Below, piece after piece: positions 1 through 6,980 of a stretch of DNA of 17,264 nt. Under the pieces are notes generated by a model, which saw nothing but the letters and a program-made list of their open reading frames with translations, was not told the DNA's origin and did not search any database. The position numbers and the translations under genes are program-made. Location of the stretch: NCBI GenBank assembly GCA_964560325.1, contig CAZLLV010000448.1:1-17264 (forward strand), read 5' to 3'. Every line of letters begins with the position of its first letter. Position 1 is the stretch's first letter. The DNA comes from CAZLLV01 sp964560325. GTDB lineage: Bacteria; Acidobacteriota; Thermoanaerobaculia; Multivoradales; DATKCC01.

Positions 1-1065
1 GCCCGGGCGGTGGAGGAGGTCGCCGCCGAGCGCGTGCCGGACGTCTCCGACCCGGCGATGGACCGGCGGGCGAACCGCACCTACCAGCGGTTCCACGAGA
101 TGGAGGCCGACCTGGGGGTCGAGCTCCACCCCTGGCTCGAGCACCGGGACGACCTTCTGACGCTGCGGGTGACCCACGATCGGCGGGAGTTCGACGGCCC
201 GGGGCTGCTCGCCATGCTGGGCGATGAGATCGTCGCCCGCCGCGGCCTCCTGGAGGAGCGCGAGCGGGAGCTCCTGCGCGGCTTCCTGCTCGGCGAGGTG
301 GGCGACCACCTGCGCGGCCGCCTGCGCGACGCCCACACCCTGGTGGAGGGGATGAACCGGGATCTCGAGAGCTGCGCCACGGCGTCCGGCATGACGCTCC
401 GGCTCTCCTGGCTCCCGGACGCCGAGGCCGGCGCTCCGGTGCGCCGGGCCGTCGAGCTGTTGCGCAAGGAGGTCGCCATGCTCTCGGAGGCCGAGGAGCG
501 GGAGCTGGCGGAGTTCTTCGAGCGCCGGATCGAAGCCGCCCGGCAGGCCGGGGACGCCCTGCCCTGGCGCGATCACCTGCTCGCCGCCCTCGACTACCGG
601 CGCTGGCACCGCTTCGTGGTGCAGCGCCGGCTGCCGGGGGAGCCGGGCTGGAAGCCCTTGACCCGGCACGGCCACGCCGCGGCCTCCGGCGGCGAGAAGG
701 CGGTGGCTCTCCACCTGCCGCTCTTCGCCGCCGCCTCCGCCCACTACCGCTCGGCGCTCCCGACCGCGCCGCGCCTGATCATGCTGGACGAGGCGTTCGC
801 CGGCATCGACGTCGGGATGCGCGGGCGCTGCATGGGTCTGCTGGTGGAGTTCGACCTCGACTTCATGATGACCAGCCACGACGAGTGGGGCTGCTACCAG
901 GAGCTCCCGGGGGTGGCGACCTACTCGCTCTTCCGCGACCCGGCGCTCGGCGGCGTGGCGGCGATCCGTGCGGTCTGGAACGGCCAGCGGCTGGTGGAGA
1001 CCGACGGCGAGCCGACGCCCGCCTCCGCCGCGCTGTCCGCACCATCCGCACCGTCCGCGCCATGA
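1..1065 (+). CDS. jetC: JetC-type SMC-like ATPase of a type II Wadjet system (TIGR02680 family), C-terminal part only
   Basis: The reading frame is open from base 1 and stops at TGA 1063-1065, so only the last ~354 residues are present; family members exceed 1,300 residues. Visible ATPase motifs are the ABC/SMC signature SGGEKA (bases 685-702), a Walker B LIMLDEA near base 775 followed by the D-loop AGID, and an H-loop-like TSHDEWG near base 870. The segment before them is charged and probably helical, as expected for the end of a coiled coil. In Wadjet systems JetA, JetB and JetC form a MukBEF-like loop-extruding complex that detects small circular DNA and hands it to JetD for cleavage. The stop overlaps the jetD start (ATGA), indicating translational coupling. 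The tail is a low-complexity Ala/Ser/Pro stretch. The family call rests on these motifs together with the JetD neighbour. jetA and jetB are expected to the left of the window. Confidence 0.85.
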   Translation, partial: ARAVEEVAAERVPDVSDPAMDRRANRTYQRFHEMEADLGVELHPWLEHRDDLLTLRVTHDRREFDGPGLLAMLGDEIVARRGLLEERERELLRGFLLGEVGDHLRGRLRDAHTLVEGMNRDLESCATASGMTLRLSWLPDAEAGAPVRRAVELLRKEVAMLSEAEERELAEFFERRIEAARQAGDALPWRDHLLAALDYRRWHRFVVQRRLPGEPGWKPLTRHGHAAASGGEKAVALHLPLFAAASAHYRSALPTAPRLIMLDEAFAGIDVGMRGRCMGLLVEFDLDFMMTSHDEWGCYQELPGVATYSLFRDPALGGVAAIRAVWNGQRLVETDGEPTPASAALSAPSAPSAP

Positions 1066-2357
1066 CGCGCGCCGACCCCCGAGCCGACCCCCTCGCGGTC
1101 CTCGGCCGGCCGGAGCTCGCCCGGCTCTGGGAGCGGGTGCGGGAGAAGCTGGAGGAGCTGGGTGGCGTCGGCGGCACCGTCTCGCTGTCGGGCCTCGACG
1201 AGGTGGAGCGCGACGCCGTGGCCGGGCTTCTCGGCCTCGCGAGCCGGCCCGGGCCGGGGGCGCGAATCCGCCTCGACCGGATCGACCGGGCGCTCCGTGA
1301 CTCCCGCTTCGCACTCGGCCTGGCGGCGGCGATGGAGAAACTCGGGGGACCGCTCCGGGACCGGCCCGCCGAGCGCGCGGCCGACGAGGCGGCGTGGGAC
1401 GAGCTCTGGGCCGGGGCGCTCGAGCGCATGCTCCGGCGGCCCGAGGTCGAAAGAGACGAGCGCCGAGCGGCCCTCGACGGGTATCTCCGCGATCTGCGGG
1501 CCGGCGGTCTCCTGCGGCGATTCGCCGGCGCCGGCGGCGCCTCGGAGGCCGCACGCCTTCTCGACGCGGTGGCGGAGATCCTGAGTGCTCTCGCGCCGGG
1601 GGAGGAGGGGTGCGAGGACACGGTCCGGCGGCGGATTCTCGCCGCGGATCGGCTCGGCAGCAGTCACGCGCTCGATGACGGGAGCCCGGTCGCGGCCCTG
1701 ACGCTCCGGGCGCTCGCCGCCCTGGCCGGCGCGCCGCCTCCGCGTAGCGCCGGGGAGCGCCGGGCGCTCTGGGAGTGGGCCGGCGTGGTGCCGGACGATC
1801 TCTCCTGCGACGTTCTGGTGCACGGCCTCTCGCCTCGGGGCGAGGGCCTGCTGCCGGAGCACCTGCGGCGCTTCGCCGCCGCCGGCCAGCCGGTCCGGCT
1901 GACCCTCCGTCAGCTCTCCGGCGCGGTGCTCCGGCTGCCCGCCGGCACCGTCGTCCACGGCTTCGAGAATCCTGCCCTGGTGGCCGTGGCCGCGGATCGG
2001 CAGGGCGGCGACTGCCGGCCCCTCGTTTGTCTCGCCGGGATGGCCAGCACGGCGGCGTTGCAGCTCCTCGCCCAACTCGTCGACGGCGGGGCGGTCGTGC
2101 GCTACCACGGCGACTTCGACTGGGGCGGCGTCCGGATCGCCAACGCCCTCCGGCGCCGGATCGACTTCGAGCCCTGGCGCTTCACGGCGCCCGACTACCG
2201 GGCCGCGGTCGCCGAGGGCGGGAGCCACCCTCCGCTCGACGGCACGCCGGTGCCCGCCGCCTGGGACCCGGAGCTCGCCCCGGCCATGGAACGCGCCGGG
2301 GCGGCGGTCGAGGAGGAGGCGGTGATCGACCCGCTGGTGGAGGACCTGGCGCGGTGA
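1062..2357 (+). CDS. jetD: JetD-type Wadjet nuclease subunit (TIGR02679 family, DUF2399 C-terminal domain)
   Basis: This 431-residue protein starts at ATG 1062, inside the jetC stop (ATGA). The frame is open further upstream, but that part lies within jetC, so the coupled start is preferred. The C-terminal third carries the DUF2399 TOPRIM-like core: a hydrophobic strand ending in FENP (E302), then YHGDFDWGGVRIAN at residues 348-361 with D351 and D353. These acidic residues match the metal-binding positions of TOPRIM nucleases. In known Wadjet systems JetD is the topoisomerase VI A-like subunit that cleaves plasmid DNA after the JetABC motor has engaged it. The N-terminal two thirds are Ala/Leu/Arg-rich, as in the DUF3323 region of this family. 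No truncation or frameshift is seen, and the key acidic residues are intact, so the gene looks functional. Confidence 0.85.
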   Translation: MTRADPRADPLAVLGRPELARLWERVREKLEELGGVGGTVSLSGLDEVERDAVAGLLGLASRPGPGARIRLDRIDRALRDSRFALGLAAAMEKLGGPLRDRPAERAADEAAWDELWAGALERMLRRPEVERDERRAALDGYLRDLRAGGLLRRFAGAGGASEAARLLDAVAEILSALAPGEEGCEDTVRRRILAADRLGSSHALDDGSPVAALTLRALAALAGAPPPRSAGERRALWEWAGVVPDDLSCDVLVHGLSPRGEGLLPEHLRRFAAAGQPVRLTLRQLSGAVLRLPAGTVVHGFENPALVAVAADRQGGDCRPLVCLAGMASTAALQLLAQLVDGGAVVRYHGDFDWGGVRIANALRRRIDFEPWRFTAPDYRAAVAEGGSHPPLDGTPVPAAWDPELAPAMERAGAAVEEEAVIDPLVEDLAR

Positions 2358-2446
2358 TCGGTCTCCTCTACGACGCCCGCCAGACCCTCCGCTCGTACCG
2401 CCGGCGCCGTTCGTGGGTGCGGGTCGAGATCATCGCCGAGCTGTAG
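2354..2446 (+). CDS. possible 30-residue ORF coupled to jetD
   Basis: A GTG at 2354 overlaps the jetD stop as GTGA and opens a 30-codon frame ending in TAG 2444-2446. The product is basic in the middle (SYRRRRSW) and ends VEIIAEL. It matches nothing I recognise, has no SD of its own beyond coupling, and its last 17 bases overlap the 3' end of the opposing DUF4442 gene. It may be chance, or the remnant of a longer gene. Without it, the 72 bases between jetD and the next gene hold nothing obvious. Confidence 0.15.
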   Translation: MIGLLYDARQTLRSYRRRRSWVRVEIIAEL

Positions 2447-2909
2447 CCGATGCGTCGCGTTCCTTCTTCCGCACGTAGAGGAGCTTCTCGACCTCGGCGA
2501 TCACCTCGCCGGCGTCGTTCGTGACTTCGGCGGTGAAGGTCGGCTCGGTCTTGCCCTGCTCGTCGGCGGCGCGGCGGATCTCTTCGATCCGGTCGTTCGG
2601 GATGTGGAAGGTGGCGTGGACCGTGCCGCGGCCGGGGCGGCGGAAGCGGATGGTCGCCGCCTTGTCCCAGACCACGTACCCGCGGCCCAGCGCCTCGGTC
2701 AGGATGAGCATGAAGAACGGGTCGCACATCGAGTAGAGCGAGCCGCCGAAGTGCGTGCCGACGTAGTTGCGGTTGTACCAGCGGAGCTTCATCCGTACCT
2801 CGTAGGTCCGGAGGTCGTCCGCGATCCGGGTCACCCGGATCCCCGCGCCCAGGTAGGGCGGCCAGAGGTTGATGATGCGGAGGAGGAACGGTTTGCGGCG
2901 CCTGGGCAT
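2430..2909 (-). CDS. DUF4442 hotdog-fold protein (thioesterase-like)
   Basis: This 159-residue protein reads from ATG at 2909 to a stop at 2430. It has the layout of the DUF4442 branch of the hotdog superfamily: a basic N-terminus (PRRRKPFLLRIINLWPPYLGAG), strands around VRMKLRWYNRNYVG, then the HFGGSLYSMCDPFFM turn and helix (residues ~53-67) where thioesterases bind acyl-CoA, and later strands ending EVEKLLYVRKKER. Hotdog proteins of this type are usually cytoplasmic acyl-CoA thioesterase-like enzymes, but the substrate of this branch is not established. The SD ahead of the start is weak. The gene is convergent with jetD and divergent from the ribbon-helix-helix/Fic pair, so it is not in an operon with either, and nothing shows a role in defence. 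Confidence 0.8.
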   Translation of the reverse strand: MPRRRKPFLLRIINLWPPYLGAGIRVTRIADDLRTYEVRMKLRWYNRNYVGTHFGGSLYSMCDPFFMLILTEALGRGYVVWDKAATIRFRRPGRGTVHATFHIPNDRIEEIRRAADEQGKTEPTFTAEVTNDAGEVIAEVEKLLYVRKKERDASATARR

Positions 2910-2957
2910 CTGGGAGGTCGATCGGTGCGAACGCGGGGAGGTGGAGTCGTCGGAGGC

Positions 2958-2986
2958 TTGACGTCAGACGGCGAATTTGACGTCAA
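2958..2986. promoter_or_regulatory. paired TTGACGTCA boxes between divergent genes
   Basis: TTGACGTCA occurs at 2958-2966 and again at 2977-2985, 19 bases apart start to start. The second copy extends to the perfect 10-bp palindrome TTGACGTCAA (2977-2986). Repeated palindromes about two helical turns apart suggest a dimeric regulator binding cooperatively. The second box can also serve as a -35 element (TTGACG), with TAGATT at 3001-3006 as -10 and an 18-base spacer, which would start transcription close to the antitoxin ATG. Confidence 0.45.
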
Positions 2987-2997
2987 TGGGGTCCGGA

Positions 2998-3012
2998 GGA
3001 TAGATTCTATCC
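2998..3012. promoter_or_regulatory. 15-bp palindrome overlapping the antitoxin SD
   Basis: GGATAGA-T-TCTATCC is a perfect 7-1-7 inverted repeat that ends on the base before the ATG of the ribbon-helix-helix gene. It covers the candidate -10 and part of the GGAGGA SD (2995-3000). This fits an autoregulatory operator bound by the antitoxin encoded just downstream. Confidence 0.5.
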
Positions 3013-3381
3013 ATGAGCGCCGTCGCCGATCGCCCCGCCTTCACTCTCCGCTTCCGCAACGAAAAGACCCACCGCGCTCTCAAGCACGCCGCCGAGGAGC
3101 TCGGCGTGTCGATGAGCGAGCTGGCCGAGCGCGCCATCGAGCATGAGCTGGCGGTCCTGGGAGAGCAGATGCAGGAACGCCTCGAGCGGATTGTCGAGCT
3201 GCTCCGCTCGTATCGGGTCGAGCGTGGCCCCGATGCCTACGCAGCCGATTTCAAAGCATTCGCGCGTGCCGAAGTCACCGAGGACGATCCACTGCGAGCA
3301 CGGGCCGTCGAGCGGTCGGGGGACAGCGGGTGGAGCGATTCGTTGGGGGTGGGGGAGCTGTTTGCCGATCCCGTGGAATGA
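3013..3381 (+). CDS. ribbon-helix-helix antitoxin-like DNA-binding protein paired with Fic
   Basis: This 122-residue protein starts at ATG 3013 after GGAGGA (2995-3000) and ends in TGA 3379-3381. Residues ~8-45 read as a ribbon-helix-helix fold: a strand FTLRFRN, helix KTHRALKHAAEEL, turn GVSM, and helix SELAERAIEHELAVL. The next ~30 residues (QMQERLERIVELLRSY) form a likely amphipathic helix. The acidic C-terminal third is a plausible toxin-contacting region. RHH antitoxins typically bind their own promoter as dimers and neutralise the toxin with the C-terminal tail; two palindromes lie directly upstream. The end of the gene overlaps the Fic start by 20 bases, as expected for a coupled toxin-antitoxin operon. 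The known Fic-inhibitory signature [ST]xxxE[GN] is not clearly present: SELAER is close but has R in place of G/N. The mode of neutralisation is therefore open. Confidence 0.7.
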   Translation: MSAVADRPAFTLRFRNEKTHRALKHAAEELGVSMSELAERAIEHELAVLGEQMQERLERIVELLRSYRVERGPDAYAADFKAFARAEVTEDDPLRARAVERSGDSGWSDSLGVGELFADPVE

Positions 3382-4012
3382 CGATCCACCGGGCTCGGCG
3401 GCAAAGATCGAGCAGAATCTGGACCGAGTTCGCAATCAGTTGCTCCGTGAGGCCGATGAGCGGGCTCCGCCCACCGTGGAGTTGGCGCAGGCCTGGCACC
3501 GGGAGATCTTCGACGGAATCTCATTACCCGTTTCCTATTACGCCGGAGAGATCCGCGACGACGATCCACGATACCCGGAGCTGGTCGGCTACGAGGTTGC
3601 GGTCGGCCAGGTTCTCGCTGTCGCTGCGCGAAGGGTGCCGACGGAGCTCGAGCGCTTCGAGAACCGCGTGCGGCGAGCCGTGGGAAGAATCGACTCGTTG
3701 GTGCCTCCCGGGCAGGAGCCTCCTGGCCTAGGAGTGCTGGGCTCGGTGATCACCCTCTGCGCAGTGACACACGGCGAGTGGGTGCGCATTCACCCCTTCG
3801 CAAACGGCAACGGCCGCGTCGCCCGCCTATGGACAAACTGGTGTGCGCTCCGCTATGGCCTGCCCCCGTTTGTCCGTCTGCGTCCACGCCCGGCTGGTCG
3901 CGAATATGCCCGAGCCGCTACGGATTCGATGCGAGGTGACCACCGCGCGGCCGCCTCTCTCTTCACGAAGTGGCTGGAGGCGCGGCTGCGGGAGGGCGCT
4001 CCCAACGTTTAG
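3362..4012 (+). CDS. fic: Fic family protein, probable toxin
   Basis: Fic enzymes transfer AMP or another phosphate-containing group from a nucleotide to a target protein. The core motif HPFANGNGRVAR begins at H144 (base 3791), with the catalytic His and the GNGR phosphate-binding loop intact. An upstream flap segment, WHREIFDG...YYAGEIRD (residues ~48-68), matches the target-docking hairpin. The frame is open leftward into the antitoxin gene. I choose TTG 3362 because GGGGGAG (3351-3357) sits 5 bases upstream and the product then begins MPIPWNDD followed by a family-like helix (AKIEQNLDRVRNQLL). The result is 216 residues. No inhibitory [ST]xxxE[GN] helix is obvious, consistent with a separate antitoxin. 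The position usually D/E before GNGR is N here, which could alter metal binding. The stop is one base from the convergent dehydrogenase stop. Confidence 0.85.
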   Translation: MPIPWNDDPPGSAAKIEQNLDRVRNQLLREADERAPPTVELAQAWHREIFDGISLPVSYYAGEIRDDDPRYPELVGYEVAVGQVLAVAARRVPTELERFENRVRRAVGRIDSLVPPGQEPPGLGVLGSVITLCAVTHGEWVRIHPFANGNGRVARLWTNWCALRYGLPPFVRLRPRPAGREYARAATDSMRGDHRAAASLFTKWLEARLREGAPNV

Positions 4013-4013
4013 A

Positions 4014-6974
4014 TCAGGTCGCCCGCAGGGCCATTTGCAGCACCTGGGCGAGGTGGAGGGGTTCGCGGCCGGTGCCCTGGGCGATCTGGCTGCGGCAGGA
4101 GAAGCCGTCGGTGACGATCAGTGTGTCCGGCTCGGCGGCGCGGACGGCGGGGAGCAGCACCAGCTCGCCGACCGCCGCCGCGACGCGCGCCTTCTCGCCC
4201 GCCTCGTAGCCGAAAGCGCCCGCCATGCCGCAGCAGCCGGAGTCGAGGAGGTGGTAGTCGAGGCCGAGGCGGTCGAGCAGGCGCAGGTCGGCGTCGAAGC
4301 CGAGGACGGCGCGGTGGTGGCAGTGGGCGTGAACCAGCGCCTTCGCGGCGAGCTGCGGCGGGCTCCAGTCCGGTGCGTGGCGCTCCAGGAGCTCGGCGAG
4401 CGTGACGCTCTGCGCCGCGAGCTTCCGGGCGCCCTCGTCGTCCGGCATCAGGTTCGGCAGCTCGTCGCGGAAGACCGCGAGGCAGGAGGGCTCGAGGACC
4501 ACCACCGGCGCTCCCTCGCGCAGGGCGGGGCCTAGCGCGTCGAGGATCTTCCGGAGCTGACGGCGGGCGAGGTCGAGCATGCCGTGGTCGTAGAGCGGCC
4601 GCCCGCAGCAGAGGATCTGAGCCGGGATCTCGACCGCGAAGCCCGCCGCCTCCAGCACCTCGACCGCCGCCCACGCCACGTCGGGCTGGAAGTGGTCGTC
4701 GAAGGTGTCGGTCCAGAGGATCGCGCGCCGGCCGGCGCCAGCGGCCTCCCCGCGCCTCCGGAAGCCGGCGCGGAAGGTCTCGGCCGCGAAGGCGGGGAGG
4801 GTGCGCTCGGGCGCCACGCCTGCGAGCTTTTTGGTGAGAGCACCGGTCCAGCGGCCGCGGGCGACGGCGTTCACCAGCCGCGGGGCGATCGCGGCGAGCC
4901 GCGCCCACCAGTGGACGAGCCCCATCGCGTAGGCCGCGCGCGGGCGCAGGCGCCGACGGTAGCAGTGGTGGAGGAACTCGGCCTTGTAGGTCGCCATGTC
5001 GACGTTGACCGGGCACTCCGTCTTGCAACCTTTACACGAAAGGCAGAGGCTGAGCGCGTCCTCGACCTCGTCGCTCCGCCACGACGGCGCGATCGCCTCT
5101 CCCTCCAGCAGCTCGAACAGGAGCCGCGCGCGGCCGCGGGTCGAGTGCCGCTCTTCGCGGGTCGCCCGGTAGCTCGGGCACATGACGCCGCCCTCTTCCC
5201 GGCGGCACTTGCCGACGCCGACGCAGCGCCCGGCGGCCTTCGAGAAGCGGCCGTCGTCGTGTGGAAAACGGAAGGCCGTCGCCGGCTCCCACGGGCGGTG
5301 ATCCCTTCCGGATCGATCGAGCCGGAGGTTCGAGACCACCGGGTAGGGCTCGGCGAGCTTGCCCGGGTTCATCCGGTTGCCCGGGTCCCAGGCGCGCTTG
5401 ACCTCGGAGAAGGCGCGGCACAGCTCGTCGCCGAACTGGAGCGGCAGCAGCTCGCCGCGCGCCTGCCCGTCGCCGTGCTCCCCCGAGATCGAGCCGCCGT
5501 AGCCGACCACCAGCTCGGCGGCCTCGCCCACGAAGTCCCGGAAGGCGGCGATCCCCGGCTTCGACTCGAGGTCGAAGCTGGTCCGGGTGTGGAGGCACCC
5601 CTCGCCGAAGTGGCCGTAGAACGAGCCCTCGTAGCCGTAGCGCTCGTAGAGCTTCCGCAGGTCGCGCAGGTAGTCGCCCATCCGCTCCGGCGGCACCGCC
5701 GAGTCCTCCCATCCCTCCCACATGTCGGGCCGCCCCGGCACCTTGGCGGTCGCGCCGAGGGCGGACTCCCGCACCACCCAGACCGCCGCCTGCTCGGCCG
5801 CCTCGACGAGGAGGCGGGTGCCGGTGAGCCCCGGGACGCCGGTGAGGGCCTGTCGCGCTCGCTCGGCGCGCGCGACCGCTTCCTCTCGCGTGTCCGCCCC
5901 CAGCTCGATCAGCAGCCAGCCGCCGTCCGACGCACCGCCCGGCGGCAGCAGCTCGAGGCCGACCGGGTTCATGAGCTTGACGCGCTGCTCGCGCACCAGG
6001 CGGTCGTCGAAGCCTTCGAGCCCGATCGGGCCGGTTTCGAGGACCGCCGGCACCGCGTCCGCCGCGGCGTAGACATCGGCGAAGCCGGCCGCGAGCACCA
6101 CCCGCGCGGCCGGCCAGGGCACGAGCTCGAGCGTCGCCTCCAGCGTGAGCGCCAGCGTGCCTTCGCTGCCGACCAGGAAGCGGCCGAGATGGAAGCCGTT
6201 CTCGGGCAGCAGCTCGTCGAGGTTGTAGCCGGAGACCCGTCGCGGGATGCGCGGGTAGCGCTCGCGCACGAGATCGCCGTAGCGATCCCGGATCGCCATC
6301 AGGGCGCGGACGATCTCGGCCCGGCGGTCCGTGCCCGCCGCGAGGTTCGCGAGCTCGCCATCGGAGAGCGCCTCGGCGGCGAAGCGGGCGCCGTCGTACG
6401 TCAGGACGTCGAGCGAGCGGACGTTGTCGGCGGTCCGCCCCGCCATCACCGAGTGGACGCCGCACGAGTTGTTGCCGATCATCCCGCCGAGCGTGCACTG
6501 CGCGTGGGTCGCCGGGTCGGGCCCGAAGGTGAGGCCGGCCTTCCAGGTCTCGCGCCGTAGATCGTCGAGCACCGCCCCCGGCTCGACCCGCGCGAGGCGC
6601 CGCTCGGGGTCGATCTCGAGCACCCGGTTCATGTGGCGCGAGAAGTCGAGGACGACCGCGACGTTGCAGCACTGACCGGCGAGGCTGGTGCCGCCGCCGC
6701 GCCCGAGGACCGGTGCGCCGAAGCGCCGGCAGAGGGCGAGCGCGGCCTCCACCTCGCCCGCGTCGCGCGGGCGGACGACCCCGATCGGGACCTGCCGGTA
6801 GTTCGAGGCGTCGGTCGCGTAGAGGGCGCGCTCGCCGGCGTCGAAGCGGACCCCGTGCGGCCCCAGCTCCCGCGTCAGCGCCTCCGCCAGCCCCCGCGCG
6901 TCGCCGTGCCACCCGGAAGGCGGCTCGCGCGTCCATCCGAAGCCCGCACCGCGATTCTCGACTGCGCCCGGCAT
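4014..6974 (-). CDS. ydiJ: FAD/4Fe-4S 2-hydroxyacid dehydrogenase, YdiJ (D-2-hydroxyglutarate dehydrogenase) type
   Basis: This 986-residue protein is close in size to E. coli YdiJ (1,018). The N-terminal half is a GlcD-like FAD domain: RFGAPVLGRGGGTSLAGQ (residues ~85-101) is the FAD pyrophosphate loop, and the substrate/cap part contains GSISGEHGDG. The middle has CVGVGKCRREEGG and then CLSCKGCKTECP near residues 643-655, which bind a [4Fe-4S] cluster. The C-terminal part has two cysteine-rich GlpC/HdrB-type motifs, LCCGRP (~788) and DSGCCGMAGAFGYE (~912). The enzyme probably oxidises a D-2-hydroxyacid such as D-2-hydroxyglutarate or D-lactate and passes electrons through its clusters to an acceptor. 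No signal peptide or membrane segment is seen. It starts 6 bases after amn ends, so the two are probably cotranscribed; the SD is poor. The exact substrate cannot be read from the sequence. Confidence 0.88.
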   Translation of the reverse strand: MPGAVENRGAGFGWTREPPSGWHGDARGLAEALTRELGPHGVRFDAGERALYATDASNYRQVPIGVVRPRDAGEVEAALALCRRFGAPVLGRGGGTSLAGQCCNVAVVLDFSRHMNRVLEIDPERRLARVEPGAVLDDLRRETWKAGLTFGPDPATHAQCTLGGMIGNNSCGVHSVMAGRTADNVRSLDVLTYDGARFAAEALSDGELANLAAGTDRRAEIVRALMAIRDRYGDLVRERYPRIPRRVSGYNLDELLPENGFHLGRFLVGSEGTLALTLEATLELVPWPAARVVLAAGFADVYAAADAVPAVLETGPIGLEGFDDRLVREQRVKLMNPVGLELLPPGGASDGGWLLIELGADTREEAVARAERARQALTGVPGLTGTRLLVEAAEQAAVWVVRESALGATAKVPGRPDMWEGWEDSAVPPERMGDYLRDLRKLYERYGYEGSFYGHFGEGCLHTRTSFDLESKPGIAAFRDFVGEAAELVVGYGGSISGEHGDGQARGELLPLQFGDELCRAFSEVKRAWDPGNRMNPGKLAEPYPVVSNLRLDRSGRDHRPWEPATAFRFPHDDGRFSKAAGRCVGVGKCRREEGGVMCPSYRATREERHSTRGRARLLFELLEGEAIAPSWRSDEVEDALSLCLSCKGCKTECPVNVDMATYKAEFLHHCYRRRLRPRAAYAMGLVHWWARLAAIAPRLVNAVARGRWTGALTKKLAGVAPERTLPAFAAETFRAGFRRRGEAAGAGRRAILWTDTFDDHFQPDVAWAAVEVLEAAGFAVEIPAQILCCGRPLYDHGMLDLARRQLRKILDALGPALREGAPVVVLEPSCLAVFRDELPNLMPDDEGARKLAAQSVTLAELLERHAPDWSPPQLAAKALVHAHCHHRAVLGFDADLRLLDRLGLDYHLLDSGCCGMAGAFGYEAGEKARVAAAVGELVLLPAVRAAEPDTLIVTDGFSCRSQIAQGTGREPLHLAQVLQMALRAT

Positions 6975-6980
6975 CGGATG

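Noticed and set aside
921..2228. 435-codon minus-strand open frame opposite jetD
   Set aside because: Antisense shadow of a GC-rich gene. The plus-strand frame carries the DUF2399 motifs; this one has no recognisable domain or SD.
3378..3731. ATG overlapping the antitoxin stop as ATGA, an attractive coupled start
   Set aside because: It opens a different frame from Fic, giving an Arg/Ser/Trp-rich product with no motif. The Fic frame uses TTG 3362.
4584..6560. 658-codon plus-strand open frame opposite the YdiJ-type gene
   Set aside because: Long antisense frames are expected when third codon positions are mostly G/C. The product is Arg/Ala/Val-rich without motifs, and the minus strand encodes clear FAD and Fe-S motifs.
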